A stretch of 64,000 bases of DNA from Buttiauxella gaviniae (GTDB lineage Bacteria; Pseudomonadota; Gammaproteobacteria; Enterobacterales; Enterobacteriaceae), in the NCBI RefSeq assembly GCF_040786275.1, contig NZ_JBFMVT010000002.1:3844001-3908000 (forward strand), read 5' to 3'. The notes below the pieces were generated by a model. The model was not told the DNA's origin and ran no database searches. It worked only from the letters and a program-made list of their open reading frames with translations. Positions 17,805-26,805 of this stretch are shown in pieces (the stretch's first letter is position 1; each line of letters opens with the position of its first letter). A program made the position numbers and the translations under genes.

Positions 17805-19878
17805 CCTCCTGGCGCAGTTGCGCCTGCCGAGCTCGATGAAATCCGGACAATGGCAGATTCTAGCCGGGCCGGTACTTATCTTGCTTATTTTGTCGATGAT
17901 GGTGCTACCGCTGCCGGCGTTTGTACTGGATTTACTCTTCACCTTTAACATTGCGCTGTCGATTATGGTGCTGCTGGTGGCGATGTTCACCCAGCGCACG
18001 CTGGAGTTCGCAGCCTTCCCGACCATTTTGCTGTTTACCACGTTATTGCGTCTGGCGCTGAACGTGGCTTCAACCCGTATCATTTTGATGGAAGGCCATA
18101 CCGGCGGCGCGGCGGCGGGTAAAGTAGTTGAGGCTTTCGGTCACTTTCTGGTTGGCGGCAACTTTGCGATCGGTATCGTGGTGTTCATCATCCTCGTTAT
18201 CATCAACTTTATGGTTATCACCAAAGGTGCCGGGCGTATTGCCGAAGTGGGCGCGCGCTTTGTGTTGGACGGGATGCCGGGCAAACAGATGGCGATTGAC
18301 GCCGATCTCAACGCTGGGTTGATTGGCGAAGACGAAGCGAAAAAACGCCGTTCGGAAGTAACCCAGGAAGCAGATTTTTACGGCTCGATGGACGGTGCCA
18401 GTAAATTCGTGCGCGGCGATGCGGTTGCCGGTCTGATGATCATGGCCATCAACGTAATTGGCGGCCTGTTAGTGGGCGTGTTGCAACATGATATGGCGGT
18501 GGGTGCGGCGGCGGAAACGTACACGTTGCTGACAATTGGTGACGGCCTAGTGGCGCAGATCCCGGCGCTCGTTATCTCGACGGCGGCGGGGGTTATCGTG
18601 ACCCGCGTGGCGACCGACCAGGACGTCGGCGAACAGATGGTCACCCAACTGTTTAACAATCCGCGCGTTATGCTCCTTAGCGCCGGTGTGCTTGGTTTGC
18701 TCGGGATGGTGCCGGGCATGCCGAACTTTGTTTTCCTGCTGTTTACCGCAGCGTTGCTTGCGCTGGCATGGTGGATGCGTGGCCGTCAGATGGAATCCCC
18801 TGCGGCGCCAGCAGCACCTGTGAAACCGCAGGAAAATCCGCAGGCCGTGGAAGCGACGTGGAATGATGTGCAGCTTGAAGATTCGCTCGGTATGGAAGTG
18901 GGTTATCGCCTGATTCCGATGGTGGACTTCCAGCAAGACGGTGAACTGTTAGGGCGCATTCGCAGCATCCGTAAAAAATTTGCGCAGGATATGGGGTTCT
19001 TACCGCCGGTGGTGCATATTCGCGACAATATGGATTTGCCACCTGCACGTTACCGCATTCTGATGAAAGGCGTGGAAATTGGCAGTGGCGATGCCTATCC
19101 CGGGCGCTGGCTGGCCATTAACCCAGGCACGGCGGCGGGTACGCTGCCCGGCGAAACGACCACCGATCCGGCGTTTGGTTTAGCTGCCACCTGGATTGAA
19201 AGCGCGCTCAAAGAACAGGCGCAAATTCAGGGCTTCACCGTGGTCGAAGCCAGTACCGTGGTGGCGACCCATCTGAACCATCTGATTGGGCAGTTCGCAC
19301 CGGAACTGTTTGGCCGCCAGGAAGCGCAACAGCTTCTCGATCGTGTTTCTCAGGAAATGCCGAAGCTGACCGAAGATCTTGTGCCGGGCGTGGTGACCTT
19401 AACTACGCTGCATAAAGTGCTGCAAAACCTGCTGGCCGAAAAAGTGCCGATTCGCGATATGCGTACCATTCTGGAAACGCTGGCGGAGCATGCGCCAGTT
19501 CAAAACGATCCTCATGAATTAACGGCGGTGGTGCGTGTGGCGCTGGGGCGTGCCATAACGCAGCAATGGTTCCCTGGTAATGGCGAAGTGCAGGTGATTG
19601 GCCTGGATGCTGCGCTGGAGCGCTTGTTGTTGCAGGCCCTGCAGGGCGGAGGAGGTTTAGAACCCGGCCTTGCAGACCGTTTGCTTGAGCAGGCGCAGGA
19701 AGCATTGAAACGCCAGGAAATGCTCGGAGCGCCGCCGGTGCTGCTGGTCAACCATGCTTTGCGTCCGCTGCTTGCGCGCTTCTTACGCCGCAGCCTGCCG
19801 CAATTAATGGTGCTCTCAAGCCTTGAGCTTTCAGAAAATCGTAACATTCGCATGACTGCGACGATTGGAGCGAAATAA
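17797..19878 (+). CDS. flhA: Flagellar export gate protein FlhA
   Basis: FlhA is the main component of the flagellar type III export gate; its membrane domain conducts protons and its cytoplasmic ring docks export chaperones. The chosen start (ATG at 17797, MANLLAQLRLPSS) matches the E. coli N-terminus and gives 693 residues against 692. An in-frame ATG at 17776 lies within flhB and is not used. The FHIPEP-family signature region (NFMVITKGAGRIAEVGARFVLD, then MPGKQMAIDADLNAG) is intact. Eight membrane segments precede the C-terminal domain, which begins near residue 330. The stop shares a base with the flhE start (TAATG). Confidence 0.98.
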   Translation: MANLLAQLRLPSSMKSGQWQILAGPVLILLILSMMVLPLPAFVLDLLFTFNIALSIMVLLVAMFTQRTLEFAAFPTILLFTTLLRLALNVASTRIILMEGHTGGAAAGKVVEAFGHFLVGGNFAIGIVVFIILVIINFMVITKGAGRIAEVGARFVLDGMPGKQMAIDADLNAGLIGEDEAKKRRSEVTQEADFYGSMDGASKFVRGDAVAGLMIMAINVIGGLLVGVLQHDMAVGAAAETYTLLTIGDGLVAQIPALVISTAAGVIVTRVATDQDVGEQMVTQLFNNPRVMLLSAGVLGLLGMVPGMPNFVFLLFTAALLALAWWMRGRQMESPAAPAAPVKPQENPQAVEATWNDVQLEDSLGMEVGYRLIPMVDFQQDGELLGRIRSIRKKFAQDMGFLPPVVHIRDNMDLPPARYRILMKGVEIGSGDAYPGRWLAINPGTAAGTLPGETTTDPAFGLAATWIESALKEQAQIQGFTVVEASTVVATHLNHLIGQFAPELFGRQEAQQLLDRVSQEMPKLTEDLVPGVVTLTTLHKVLQNLLAEKVPIRDMRTILETLAEHAPVQNDPHELTAVVRVALGRAITQQWFPGNGEVQVIGLDAALERLLLQALQGGGGLEPGLADRLLEQAQEALKRQEMLGAPPVLLVNHALRPLLARFLRRSLPQLMVLSSLELSENRNIRMTATIGAK

Positions 19879-20270
19879 TGAGCCGCTTGTTATTGTTGAT
19901 TCTTTTGCCTTTTATCGCTCAGGCAAATGGCGAGGGGGCATGGCAGGCAAGTGGGATGGGGGCGACGCTCAGCCATCGCGGCGTGGCCGCATCGTCCCGC
20001 GCGCTGGCACCTTCGCAGCCGGTTAGCGGCGTTATGACGCTGGTTGCCTGGCGTTACGAATTGATCGGTCCAACGCCCGCTGGATTAAACGTAAGATTGT
20101 GCTCGGTTACGCGCTGCGTAGAAATAGAAGGGCAGAACGGAACGACGCGTGGATTTACGAATGTTGCGGCCAGCGAGCCGTTGCGTTTTGTCTGGCAAGT
20201 ACCAGGCGGGGGTAAGCTTTTCCCCGTACTTAAAGTAAGAAGTAATCAAGTGATTGTGAACTATCGCTAA
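19878..20270 (+). CDS. flhE: Flagellar protein FlhE
   Basis: FlhE is a small periplasmic protein of 130 residues encoded last in the flhBAE operon. In Salmonella and E. coli its loss causes proton leakage through the export gate, so it is thought to act as a plug or regulator. The sequence shows a signal peptide (MSRLLLLILLPFIAQA) and a beta-rich mature part with a close Cys pair (LCSVTRCVEIEG). It is coupled to flhA by a TAATG overlap and is followed by a strong terminator. Confidence 0.93.
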   Translation: MSRLLLLILLPFIAQANGEGAWQASGMGATLSHRGVAASSRALAPSQPVSGVMTLVAWRYELIGPTPAGLNVRLCSVTRCVEIEGQNGTTRGFTNVAASEPLRFVWQVPGGGKLFPVLKVRSNQVIVNYR

Positions 20271-20274
20271 ACTC

Positions 20275-20301
20275 AAAGCCGCATGTCAGATGCGGCTTTT
20301 T
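20275..20301 (+). terminator. Terminator of the flhBAE operon
   Basis: The stem AAAGCCGCAT/ATGCGGCTTT around GTCAG is followed by T residues and starts 5 bases after the flhE stop. It is a typical Rho-independent terminator. Confidence 0.92.
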
Positions 20302-20327
20302 CACTCCCATATCTCATTTTCAGCCTG

Positions 20328-20355
20328 TGCTTTTGATAAAAGCAAACCACTGTTT
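20328..20355. promoter_or_regulatory. Two overlapping dyads upstream of rhiT; candidate KdgR-type operator
   Basis: Bases 20328-20344 form TGCTTTT-GAT-AAAAGCA, a perfect 7-bp inverted repeat. It overlaps by one base AAAC-CACT-GTTT (20344-20355), which matches the core of KdgR boxes (GAAA-N6-TTTC type) except for the outer G and C. KdgR controls pectin and rhamnogalacturonan genes in related bacteria, and the next operon is rhiTN. Assignment to KdgR or RhaS is inference from this weak match and the context. Confidence 0.35.
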
Positions 20356-20540
20356 TATAAATCAGTGATGCGGGTGCAGGAACTCTTTGTAATTTTGCCA
20401 GCATTCGCCAGCCGGTGGCAAAAATGGAAAGGTATCAATAGCCCCGTCCTTCTACCTTAGCCTTGTAAGATTCTCGCAGGCCCGATAACAAGCATGGGAC
20501 GTGCAATCTCGAATAACAAAAGCAACGGGGTTTGACGGCA

Positions 20541-22130
20541 ATGAAAACACGTAAGATTGGACTGGCAAATTATCTTGCCTACGGTTCCGGGGATTTCCTC
20601 GGGGCGGGCACCACGGCGCTCACCGCGGCCTGGTTACTCTACTTCTACACCACCTTCTGCGGTCTGACACCCATTGAAGCCACATTTATTTTTGCGATGG
20701 CAAGAGTGCTTGATGCGGTGGTGAGCCCGCTGATGGGCTTCCTGACCGATAACTTTGGTTCAACGTGGCTGGGTAAACGCTTCGGCCGGCGTAAGTTCTT
20801 TATCCTGCTCGGTATTCCTCTCGTCTTCAGCTACAGCTTCATGTGGGTGGGCGAGATGAGCTATTGGTACTACCTGGTCACGTATCTGATTTTTGATGTG
20901 GTCTATACCATGATTCTGGTGCCGTATGAGACGCTGGTTCCAGAAATGACCGATGATTTCAAACAGAAAACCAAGTTCTCCGGCGCACGTATCTCAATGG
21001 CGCAGCTCTCTGCGATTCTTGCCGCCTTCCTGCCAGGCATTCTGTTGAATCACTTCGGTAAAGACAACGCTATCTCCTTCTTCTATTCAAGCCTGGTCTT
21101 TGCCACGCTGTGCGCTATTGTGCTGACACTCGTCTGGTTCTTTACCTGGGAGCGTCCGCGTTCTGAATGGACTGAAGCTGCATTACGTGCAGAAGAAGAG
21201 AAGAAAACGCTGACCTTTGCGCAGAGCATGAAGCGCCTGAACGTGGAGCTGACCTCAACGCTGCGCGTGAAAATTTTCCGCCAGCATCTCGGTATGTATC
21301 TGGGCGGTTATATCGCGCAGGACGTCTTCAACGCCGTGTTTACCTATTACGTGGTGTTTGTACTGATGCAAAGTGCGAGCATGGCATCCAGCCTGCTTGG
21401 TACCATGGCAATCCTGCAGTTTATTGCGGTTATCGGCATGATTCCTTTATGTATCAAATTTGGCCCGGCACCGTCTTATCGCATGGTCGTGGTGCTATTT
21501 GGTCTGAGTTCAATCTCCTATGCGGTGCTCTATTACGCGGGATTGAGCGATGTGTTCTCGCTGCTGATGCTGGTTTCTGCAATCGCGGGTCTGGGGCGCG
21601 GTGGTATCAACTATGTACCGTGGAATACTTACACCTACATTGCGGACGTTGATGAAGTGATCACCGGCCAGCGTCGGGAAGGGATTTTCGCGGGGATCAT
21701 GACGCTTACGCGTAAAGCCTCCCAGGCGGGCGCCGTGATGCTGGTGGGTATCGTGATGCAGCTTTCCGGTTTTGTTTCCGGGCAGACCACGCAGCCGCCT
21801 GCGGTTAGCCATACCATTCTGATGATTTTAAGCTTCGGTACCGTTGCGGTTCTGGCATGTGGTTTCCTGGTTTCTCTGCGCTTTAAACTGAATTTGCAAA
21901 CTCACAGCGTGTTACGCGAAGAGACGGCGAAGATGCGCGCTGCGGGTCGTCCGGTACCAGAAGCGACCACGCCGCAGGCTCGCGCAACGGTCGAAATGCT
22001 GGCCGGTATCCCTTACGAGAATCTTTGGGGTAATAACAATATTGGTTACCTCAACCACAACAAACCTGCTGCGCCCTCGCTGAAACAGGCAGCTGCAATG
22101 AATTCGAATGCTACTCAGAGGTTAAGTTAA
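20541..22130 (+). CDS. rhiT: Rhamnogalacturonide transporter RhiT (GPH/MFS family)
   Basis: This is a 529-residue inner-membrane symporter of the glycoside-pentoside-hexuronide family that imports unsaturated rhamnogalacturonides from pectin breakdown. About 12 hydrophobic segments are visible, with the family motif region DRFGSTWLGKRFGRR-like (here NFGSTWLGKRFGRRKFF) between segments 2 and 3 and a long hydrophilic C-terminal tail (AGRPVPEATTPQARATVEML and beyond). The start is taken as ATG at 20541 (MKTRKIGLANYLAYGSGDFLG); a TTG at 20532 is in frame but unlikely. The gene overlaps rhiN by TAATG, matching the rhiTN operon known in Dickeya. The module is absent between flhE and argS in E. coli. 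Confidence 0.88.
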   Translation: MKTRKIGLANYLAYGSGDFLGAGTTALTAAWLLYFYTTFCGLTPIEATFIFAMARVLDAVVSPLMGFLTDNFGSTWLGKRFGRRKFFILLGIPLVFSYSFMWVGEMSYWYYLVTYLIFDVVYTMILVPYETLVPEMTDDFKQKTKFSGARISMAQLSAILAAFLPGILLNHFGKDNAISFFYSSLVFATLCAIVLTLVWFFTWERPRSEWTEAALRAEEEKKTLTFAQSMKRLNVELTSTLRVKIFRQHLGMYLGGYIAQDVFNAVFTYYVVFVLMQSASMASSLLGTMAILQFIAVIGMIPLCIKFGPAPSYRMVVVLFGLSSISYAVLYYAGLSDVFSLLMLVSAIAGLGRGGINYVPWNTYTYIADVDEVITGQRREGIFAGIMTLTRKASQAGAVMLVGIVMQLSGFVSGQTTQPPAVSHTILMILSFGTVAVLACGFLVSLRFKLNLQTHSVLREETAKMRAAGRPVPEATTPQARATVEMLAGIPYENLWGNNNIGYLNHNKPAAPSLKQAAAMNSNATQRLS

Positions 22131-23269
22131 TGATTATTTATCCCGTCAAACACAGCCCATTACTGTGCCAGCCGGAGCATTTTATTGCCCGGGATGAACT
22201 GAAAACCCTGATCCACAAGGTAACGGACAATCTGATTAATATTAAGGACGAAACGGGCCAATTCTTGCTGCGACTGGATGACGGACGAGTCATTGATACC
22301 AAAGGGTGGGCGGGCTGGGAGTGGACGCACGGCGTCGGTTTGTACGGCATGTATCAGTATTATCGCCAGACCGGCGATAAGAAAATGTGTGAGATTATCG
22401 ATGGCTGGTTTGCGGATCGTTTCGCCGAAGGGGCGACCACCAAAAACGTCAACACGATGGCACCGTTCCTGACGCTGGCTTATCGCTACGAAGAAACGCG
22501 TGATCCTTCGTACTTGCCATGGCTGGAAAGCTGGGCTGAATGGGCGATGTACGAGATGCCGCGCACCGAGCACGGCGGTATGCAACACATTACCCTGGCA
22601 GAGGAAAACCATCAGCAGATGTGGGACGACACGCTGATGATGACCGTGTTGCCGCTGGCGAAAATCGGCAAATTGCTCAATCGCCCGGAGTATGTGGAAG
22701 AAGCCACTTACCAGTTCCTGCTGCACGTTCAGAACCTGATGGACCGGGAAACCGGGCTGTGGTTCCACGGCTGGAATTATGAAGGTAACCATAATTTTGC
22801 GCAGGCGCGTTGGGCACGCGGTAATAGCTGGCTGACAATCGTGATCCCTGATTTCCTTGAGCTGGTGGATCTGCCAGAAAATAACGCCGTGCGCCGGTAT
22901 CTGGTGCAGGTTCTGGAAAGTCAGGTGGCTGCGCTGGCGAAATGCCAGGACGACAGCGGTTTGTGGCATACGTTGTTGGACGATCCGCATTCATATCTGG
23001 AAGCGTCCGCGACGGCGGGCTTTGCCTACGGAATTTTAAAAGGCATTCGTAAACGTTATCTCGGCAAAGAGTATGCGCAAGTTGCTGAGAGAGCGATGAA
23101 GGGCATCGTAAAAAACATCTCGCCAGAAGGGGAGTTGTTGCAGGTTTCGTTTGGCACCGGAATGGGCAGCAATCTGGAGTTCTATCGCCAGATTCCGCTG
23201 ACGTCGATGCCATACGGCCAGGCGATGGCGATTCTTTGTCTGGGTGAGTATCTGCGGATTTATTTGTAA
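22130..23269 (+). CDS. rhiN: Unsaturated rhamnogalacturonyl hydrolase (GH105, RhiN/YesR type)
   Basis: This enzyme cleaves the unsaturated galacturonyl residue from rhamnogalacturonan oligomers, releasing rhamnose and 5-keto-4-deoxyuronate in the cytoplasm. The 379-residue length is usual for glycoside hydrolase family 105. Recognisable segments are GWEWTHGVGLYGMYQYY, NTMAPFLTLAYRY, HQQMWDDTLMMTVLPLA (with the Asp expected to be catalytic) and FAQARWARGNSWLT. There is no signal peptide, in agreement with uptake of the oligosaccharide by RhiT first. It is translationally coupled to rhiT and followed by a terminator. No rhamnogalacturonan lyase is present in the window, so the cell may use products made by other organisms or genes elsewhere. 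Confidence 0.9.
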   Translation: MIIYPVKHSPLLCQPEHFIARDELKTLIHKVTDNLINIKDETGQFLLRLDDGRVIDTKGWAGWEWTHGVGLYGMYQYYRQTGDKKMCEIIDGWFADRFAEGATTKNVNTMAPFLTLAYRYEETRDPSYLPWLESWAEWAMYEMPRTEHGGMQHITLAEENHQQMWDDTLMMTVLPLAKIGKLLNRPEYVEEATYQFLLHVQNLMDRETGLWFHGWNYEGNHNFAQARWARGNSWLTIVIPDFLELVDLPENNAVRRYLVQVLESQVAALAKCQDDSGLWHTLLDDPHSYLEASATAGFAYGILKGIRKRYLGKEYAQVAERAMKGIVKNISPEGELLQVSFGTGMGSNLEFYRQIPLTSMPYGQAMAILCLGEYLRIYL

Positions 23270-23276
23270 CCTTCTC

Positions 23277-23313
23277 GGTGGATGGGTGCTTGCGCCCGTC
23301 CACCCGACATTTT
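23277..23313 (+). terminator. Terminator of rhiTN
   Basis: A stem of 10 pairs (GGTGGATGGG with CCCGTCCACC, including one G-T wobble) with an 8-base loop lies 8 bases after the rhiN stop; a short T-run follows at 23311. Confidence 0.75.
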
Positions 23314-23419
23314 CTCTTCCCCGTTTAGTTCAAAAAATAGAGTAAATATAAAAGGCGTAATGTACCGGGCAATTCATTATGCTCCATACTGTTATTAGCC
23401 TTCCCATCAGGAATACCTT

Positions 23420-24211
23420 TTGTCCATCTCTCCCTTGTCCCGTATCGCCGCCAGCAGTCTGGTTGAGGCGGGTGCCGTCATTGGTGCGCATGTCACCGTC
23501 GGCCCTTTTTGTATCATTTCCGCAGGCGTTGTGATTGGGGAAGGTACCGTTGTTGGCGCTTTTTCGGTGATTAATGGGCTGACAACCATCGGTCGCGATA
23601 ATCATTTTGGGCAATATGCATCCGTAGGGGATGTTAACCAGGATCTTAAATATGCGAATGAGCCGACGACGCTGGTTATCGGCGACCGTAATCACATTGG
23701 CAAAAACAGTACTATTCATCGCGGCACCGTTGAGGGGCTCAGTACCACCGTCATTGGTGACGACAACCATTTTCTCGATAGCGTCCATATCGGGCATGAC
23801 TGCATTGTCGGGAATGGCACGCGGATTGGCGATAACAGTGGCCTTGCCGGGCACGTAGAGCTGGATGACGATGCGCAAATTGGCTATATGTGCGCCGTTC
23901 ACCAGTTTTGCATGTTGGGCAGCGGAGTGAAAATCCTCGACCAGTCGGCTGTGGTTCAGGATGTTCCGCCATTTGTCATGGCAGGGGGCAACCATGCCGT
24001 GCCGCTAGGCGTTAATACTCAGTCGCGCGCGTTTATGGCACTGGATAAAGATCAGCAGGATTTGGTTCATGAACTCTACGAAAGGTTTTATAACCAGGCG
24101 CTATCGATTGAGGAAGTGAAAAGGTCACTAAAAGTGCTGGAGAGTGATTTTCCGGTGATTGGCTTATATGACCGATTTTTTGCGCGATCTGCGCGGGGCA
24201 TTGTTCGTTAA
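23420..24211 (+). CDS. LpxA-like acyltransferase (divergent second LpxA paralogue)
   Basis: This 263-residue protein is a left-handed parallel beta-helix acyltransferase of the LpxA family, which in its usual form transfers 3-hydroxyacyl chains from ACP to UDP-GlcNAc in lipid A synthesis. The hexapeptide rungs run from about residue 18 to 190. The catalytic His (H126, equal to H125 of E. coli), H123, D75, H145 and H161 are all present, as are GNHA and the family C-terminus DFFARSARGIVR. The canonical lpxA lies elsewhere in enterobacteria, between fabZ and lpxB, and this copy differs strongly from it. The hydrocarbon-ruler position (G173 in E. coli) is Asp174 here, preceded by Leu. The start is TTG at 23420 with CAGGA seven bases upstream. 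The function is probably an alternative acyl transfer; the substrate is unknown. Confidence 0.85.
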   Translation: MSISPLSRIAASSLVEAGAVIGAHVTVGPFCIISAGVVIGEGTVVGAFSVINGLTTIGRDNHFGQYASVGDVNQDLKYANEPTTLVIGDRNHIGKNSTIHRGTVEGLSTTVIGDDNHFLDSVHIGHDCIVGNGTRIGDNSGLAGHVELDDDAQIGYMCAVHQFCMLGSGVKILDQSAVVQDVPPFVMAGGNHAVPLGVNTQSRAFMALDKDQQDLVHELYERFYNQALSIEEVKRSLKVLESDFPVIGLYDRFFARSARGIVR

Positions 24212-24225
24212 TCTTCATTATTGAA

Positions 24226-24258
24226 AAAAGGCTCGTTGCTGGAAGCAACGAGCCTTTT
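24226..24258. terminator. Bidirectional terminator between LpxA-like gene and argS
   Basis: There is a 15-bp perfect stem (24226-24240 with 24244-24258) around a GGA loop, bearing A-runs on the left and T-runs on the right. It serves both convergent genes. Confidence 0.95.
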
Positions 24259-24262
24259 ACGA

Positions 24263-25996
24263 TTACATACGCTCTACGGTTTCAATACCCAGCGTATCCA
24301 GACCCAGCTTCAGCGTTTTCGCCGTCAGCAGCGCCAGTTTCAGGCGGCTGTTACGCGCTTCAACGCTATCCGCAGTCAGAATCGGGCAATGTTCATAGAA
24401 GCCAGAGAACAGGCCAGCCAGATCGTACAGGTAAGAACACATCACGTGTGGCGTACCGTCACGCGCAACAACAGTCAGCGTTTCTTCAAATTGCAGCAGG
24501 CGCGCAGCCAGTTGCGCTTCACGGTCTTCACTAATCACCACTGGCGCTTTCAGCAGCTCAGCTTCATTGATGTCGGCTTTACGGAACACTGACAGCACGC
24601 GGGTATAAGCATATTGCATGTACGGCGCGGTGTTGCCTTCGAAGGCGAGCATGTTGTCCCAGTCGAAGATGTAATCCGTGGTGCGGCTTTTCGACAAATC
24701 GGCATATTTCACCGCGCCAATACCCACGGATTTCGCCAGTTGCTCCAGCTCTGCCGCAGGCATGTCCGGGTTTTTCTCGGCAACCAGATTACGTGCGCGC
24801 TCCATGGCTTCGTCCAGCAAGTCGGTCAGTTTTACCGTGCCGCCTGAACGGGTTTTGAACGGCTTGCCGTCTTTGCCCAGCATCATGCCAAACATCTGGT
24901 GTTCCAGCGTCACGGATTCCGGAACGTAACCGGCTTTACGCACGATGGTCCAGGCCTGCATCAGGTGCTGGTGCTGGCGGGAGTCGATGAAATACAGAAC
25001 GCGATCGGCGTGCAGGGTTTCATAACGATATTTCGCGCAGGCGATATCGGTGGTGGTGTACAGGTAGCCGCCATCCTTTTTCTGGATAATAACGCCCATT
25101 GGGTCGCCGTCTTTGTTCTTGAACTCGTCCAGGAACACCACGGTTGCGCCTTCACTTTCGACCGCCAGACCTTTTGCTTTTAGATCGGCCACGATGCCCG
25201 GCAGCATTGGGTTATAGAGGCTTTCACCCATTACGTCATCGCGGGTCAGCGTGACGTTCAGACGGTCATAGGTTTGCTGGTTCTGCGTCATGGTGATGTC
25301 GACCAGCTTGCGCCACATTTCACGGCAGTATTCGTCGCCGCCTTGCAGTTTTACGACGTAGGCACGGGCGCGTTCTGCAAACTCAGCGTCTTCATCGTAG
25401 TGTTTCTTAGCGGCGCGATAGAACTCTTCGAGGTCGGCAAGCGCCATTTCACCTGCGTTTTCTTGCTGTTGCTTTTCGAGATAAGCGATCAGCATACCAA
25501 ACTGCGTGCCCCAGTCACCAACGTGGTTGGCGCGAATAACTTTGTGACCGAGGAACTCCAGGGTGCGCACCGCTGCGTCACCAATGATGGTGGAGCGGAT
25601 GTGACCCACGTGCATTTCTTTAGCAACGTTAGGTGCGGAGTAATCGACAACGATGGTTTGCGGCGCAACGGTATTCACACCAACACGCTCGGAAGCCACC
25701 GCTTCGTCGACATTTTTTGCAAGGAAGGCAGGGTCGAGGAAAATGTTGATAAACCCAGGTCCGGCGATTTCAACTTTGCGGGCAATTCCGGTCAAATCCA
25801 GATTGGCAATCACCAACTCTGCGACTTGTCGTGGCGGCTTGCCCAGTAATTTCGCAACTGACATCACGCCATTGGCCTGATAGTCGCCGAACTGAACTTT
25901 TGCTGACTGACGAACCTGTGGTTCGCAATCCGCAGGCGCACCTGCGGCAATCAGTGCCTGACTGACTTTATCTGAGAGAAGAGCCTGAATATTCAC
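24263..25996 (-). CDS. argS: Arginyl-tRNA synthetase
   Basis: This class I synthetase charges tRNA-Arg with arginine in the cytoplasm. The 577 residues equal the E. coli enzyme and the N-terminus ([20 protein letters not shown]) is the same. The HIGH-type signature is [12 protein letters not shown], and the family lacks a standard KMSK, having [14 protein letters not shown] instead. The C-terminal anticodon-binding domain ends LGIETVERM. The start codon is GTG at 25996. The gene stands alone, divergent from yecM, with the bidirectional terminator immediately after its stop. Confidence 0.98.
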   Translation of the reverse strand: MNIQALLSDKVSQALIAAGAPADCEPQVRQSAKVQFGDYQANGVMSVAKLLGKPPRQVAELVIANLDLTGIARKVEIAGPGFINIFLDPAFLAKNVDEAVASERVGVNTVAPQTIVVDYSAPNVAKEMHVGHIRSTIIGDAAVRTLEFLGHKVIRANHVGDWGTQFGMLIAYLEKQQQENAGEMALADLEEFYRAAKKHYDEDAEFAERARAYVVKLQGGDEYCREMWRKLVDITMTQNQQTYDRLNVTLTRDDVMGESLYNPMLPGIVADLKAKGLAVESEGATVVFLDEFKNKDGDPMGVIIQKKDGGYLYTTTDIACAKYRYETLHADRVLYFIDSRQHQHLMQAWTIVRKAGYVPESVTLEHQMFGMMLGKDGKPFKTRSGGTVKLTDLLDEAMERARNLVAEKNPDMPAAELEQLAKSVGIGAVKYADLSKSRTTDYIFDWDNMLAFEGNTAPYMQYAYTRVLSVFRKADINEAELLKAPVVISEDREAQLAARLLQFEETLTVVARDGTPHVMCSYLYDLAGLFSGFYEHCPILTADSVEARNSRLKLALLTAKTLKLGLDTLGIETVERM

Positions 25997-26244
25997 CTGG
26001 ATACCTTACATTTTGCTAAGGGCTGCCGTGACGTTACAGCAGCCGTATCGTTGGGGATAAAATTAGGGCGTAAGTATAACTGTATTTAATCCCCTTAGTC
26101 AGCAAAAGCCGTGCCCTGCGCGCCCTGAACTAATATTAACGGTATAGTGAATAACCATTCAGTGACTAAACGCGTAGCGGATGTTGGTGGCGGCCGGAAG
26201 AAAAGGTAGATTAGCCTCCATTCGTGACTTTCGAGGATATGTCG

Positions 26245-26805
26245 ATGGCCAACTGGCAGACAATTGCAGAACTGAATGATATTTCAGCGGATCTCCCGCG
26301 TTTTACACAAGCGTTAACAGAACTTGCCGCGCGGCTGGATCTGGAGATCGCACAACTCGATGCCGATCACATTTCGCTGCGCTGCCACCAGAATACGACG
26401 GCAGAACGCTGGCGTGCGGGGCTGGAAAAATGCGGGACGCTGCTGTCAGAAAATATTATTAACGATCGCCCGATTTGCCTGTTCAAACTCGATGAACCCG
26501 TGTGCGTGGCGCACTGGAAATTTAGCGTGGTTGAGCTGCCGTGGCCGGGTGAAAAACGTTATCCGCATGAAGGTTGGGAGCACGTAGAAATTGTGTTGCC
26601 CGGCGCGCCTGAAACACTGAATGCCCGCGCGCTGGATTTAATGTCCGATGCGGGTTTGCGCCAGACGGGGATTTCTGTGAAAACCAGCTCACCGAAAGGG
26701 GAGCGTGAAAGATTACCCAACCCGACGCTTGCGGTTACCGATGGCAAAGTGACTATCAAATTCCATCCCTGGAGCATTGAAGCGATCGTTGCCAGCGAAA
26801 GTTAA
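26245..26805 (+). CDS. yecM: VOC-fold protein YecM
   Basis: YecM is a conserved enterobacterial protein of the vicinal-oxygen-chelate (glyoxalase-like) fold with unknown reaction. The ATG at 26245 (MANWQ) matches the E. coli start and gives 186 residues; upstream in-frame codons (GTG 26224, ATG 26239) are not needed. Recognisable conserved segments are DHISLRCHQNTTAERWR, ELPWPGEKRYPHEGWEHVEIV and TIKFHPWSIE, which include likely metal-binding His and Glu residues. Its stop codon overlaps the stop of the convergent aminotransferase gene in the palindrome TTAA at 26802-26805. Confidence 0.93.
   Translation: MANWQTIAELNDISADLPRFTQALTELAARLDLEIAQLDADHISLRCHQNTTAERWRAGLEKCGTLLSENIINDRPICLFKLDEPVCVAHWKFSVVELPWPGEKRYPHEGWEHVEIVLPGAPETLNARALDLMSDAGLRQTGISVKTSSPKGERERLPNPTLAVTDGKVTIKFHPWSIEAIVASES

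Noticed and set aside
22160-22990. 276-codon minus-strand frame opposite rhiN
   Set aside because: It is an antisense shadow of a well-conserved GH105 gene; the predicted residues are rich in His, Gln and Arg, typical of codon mirror frames.
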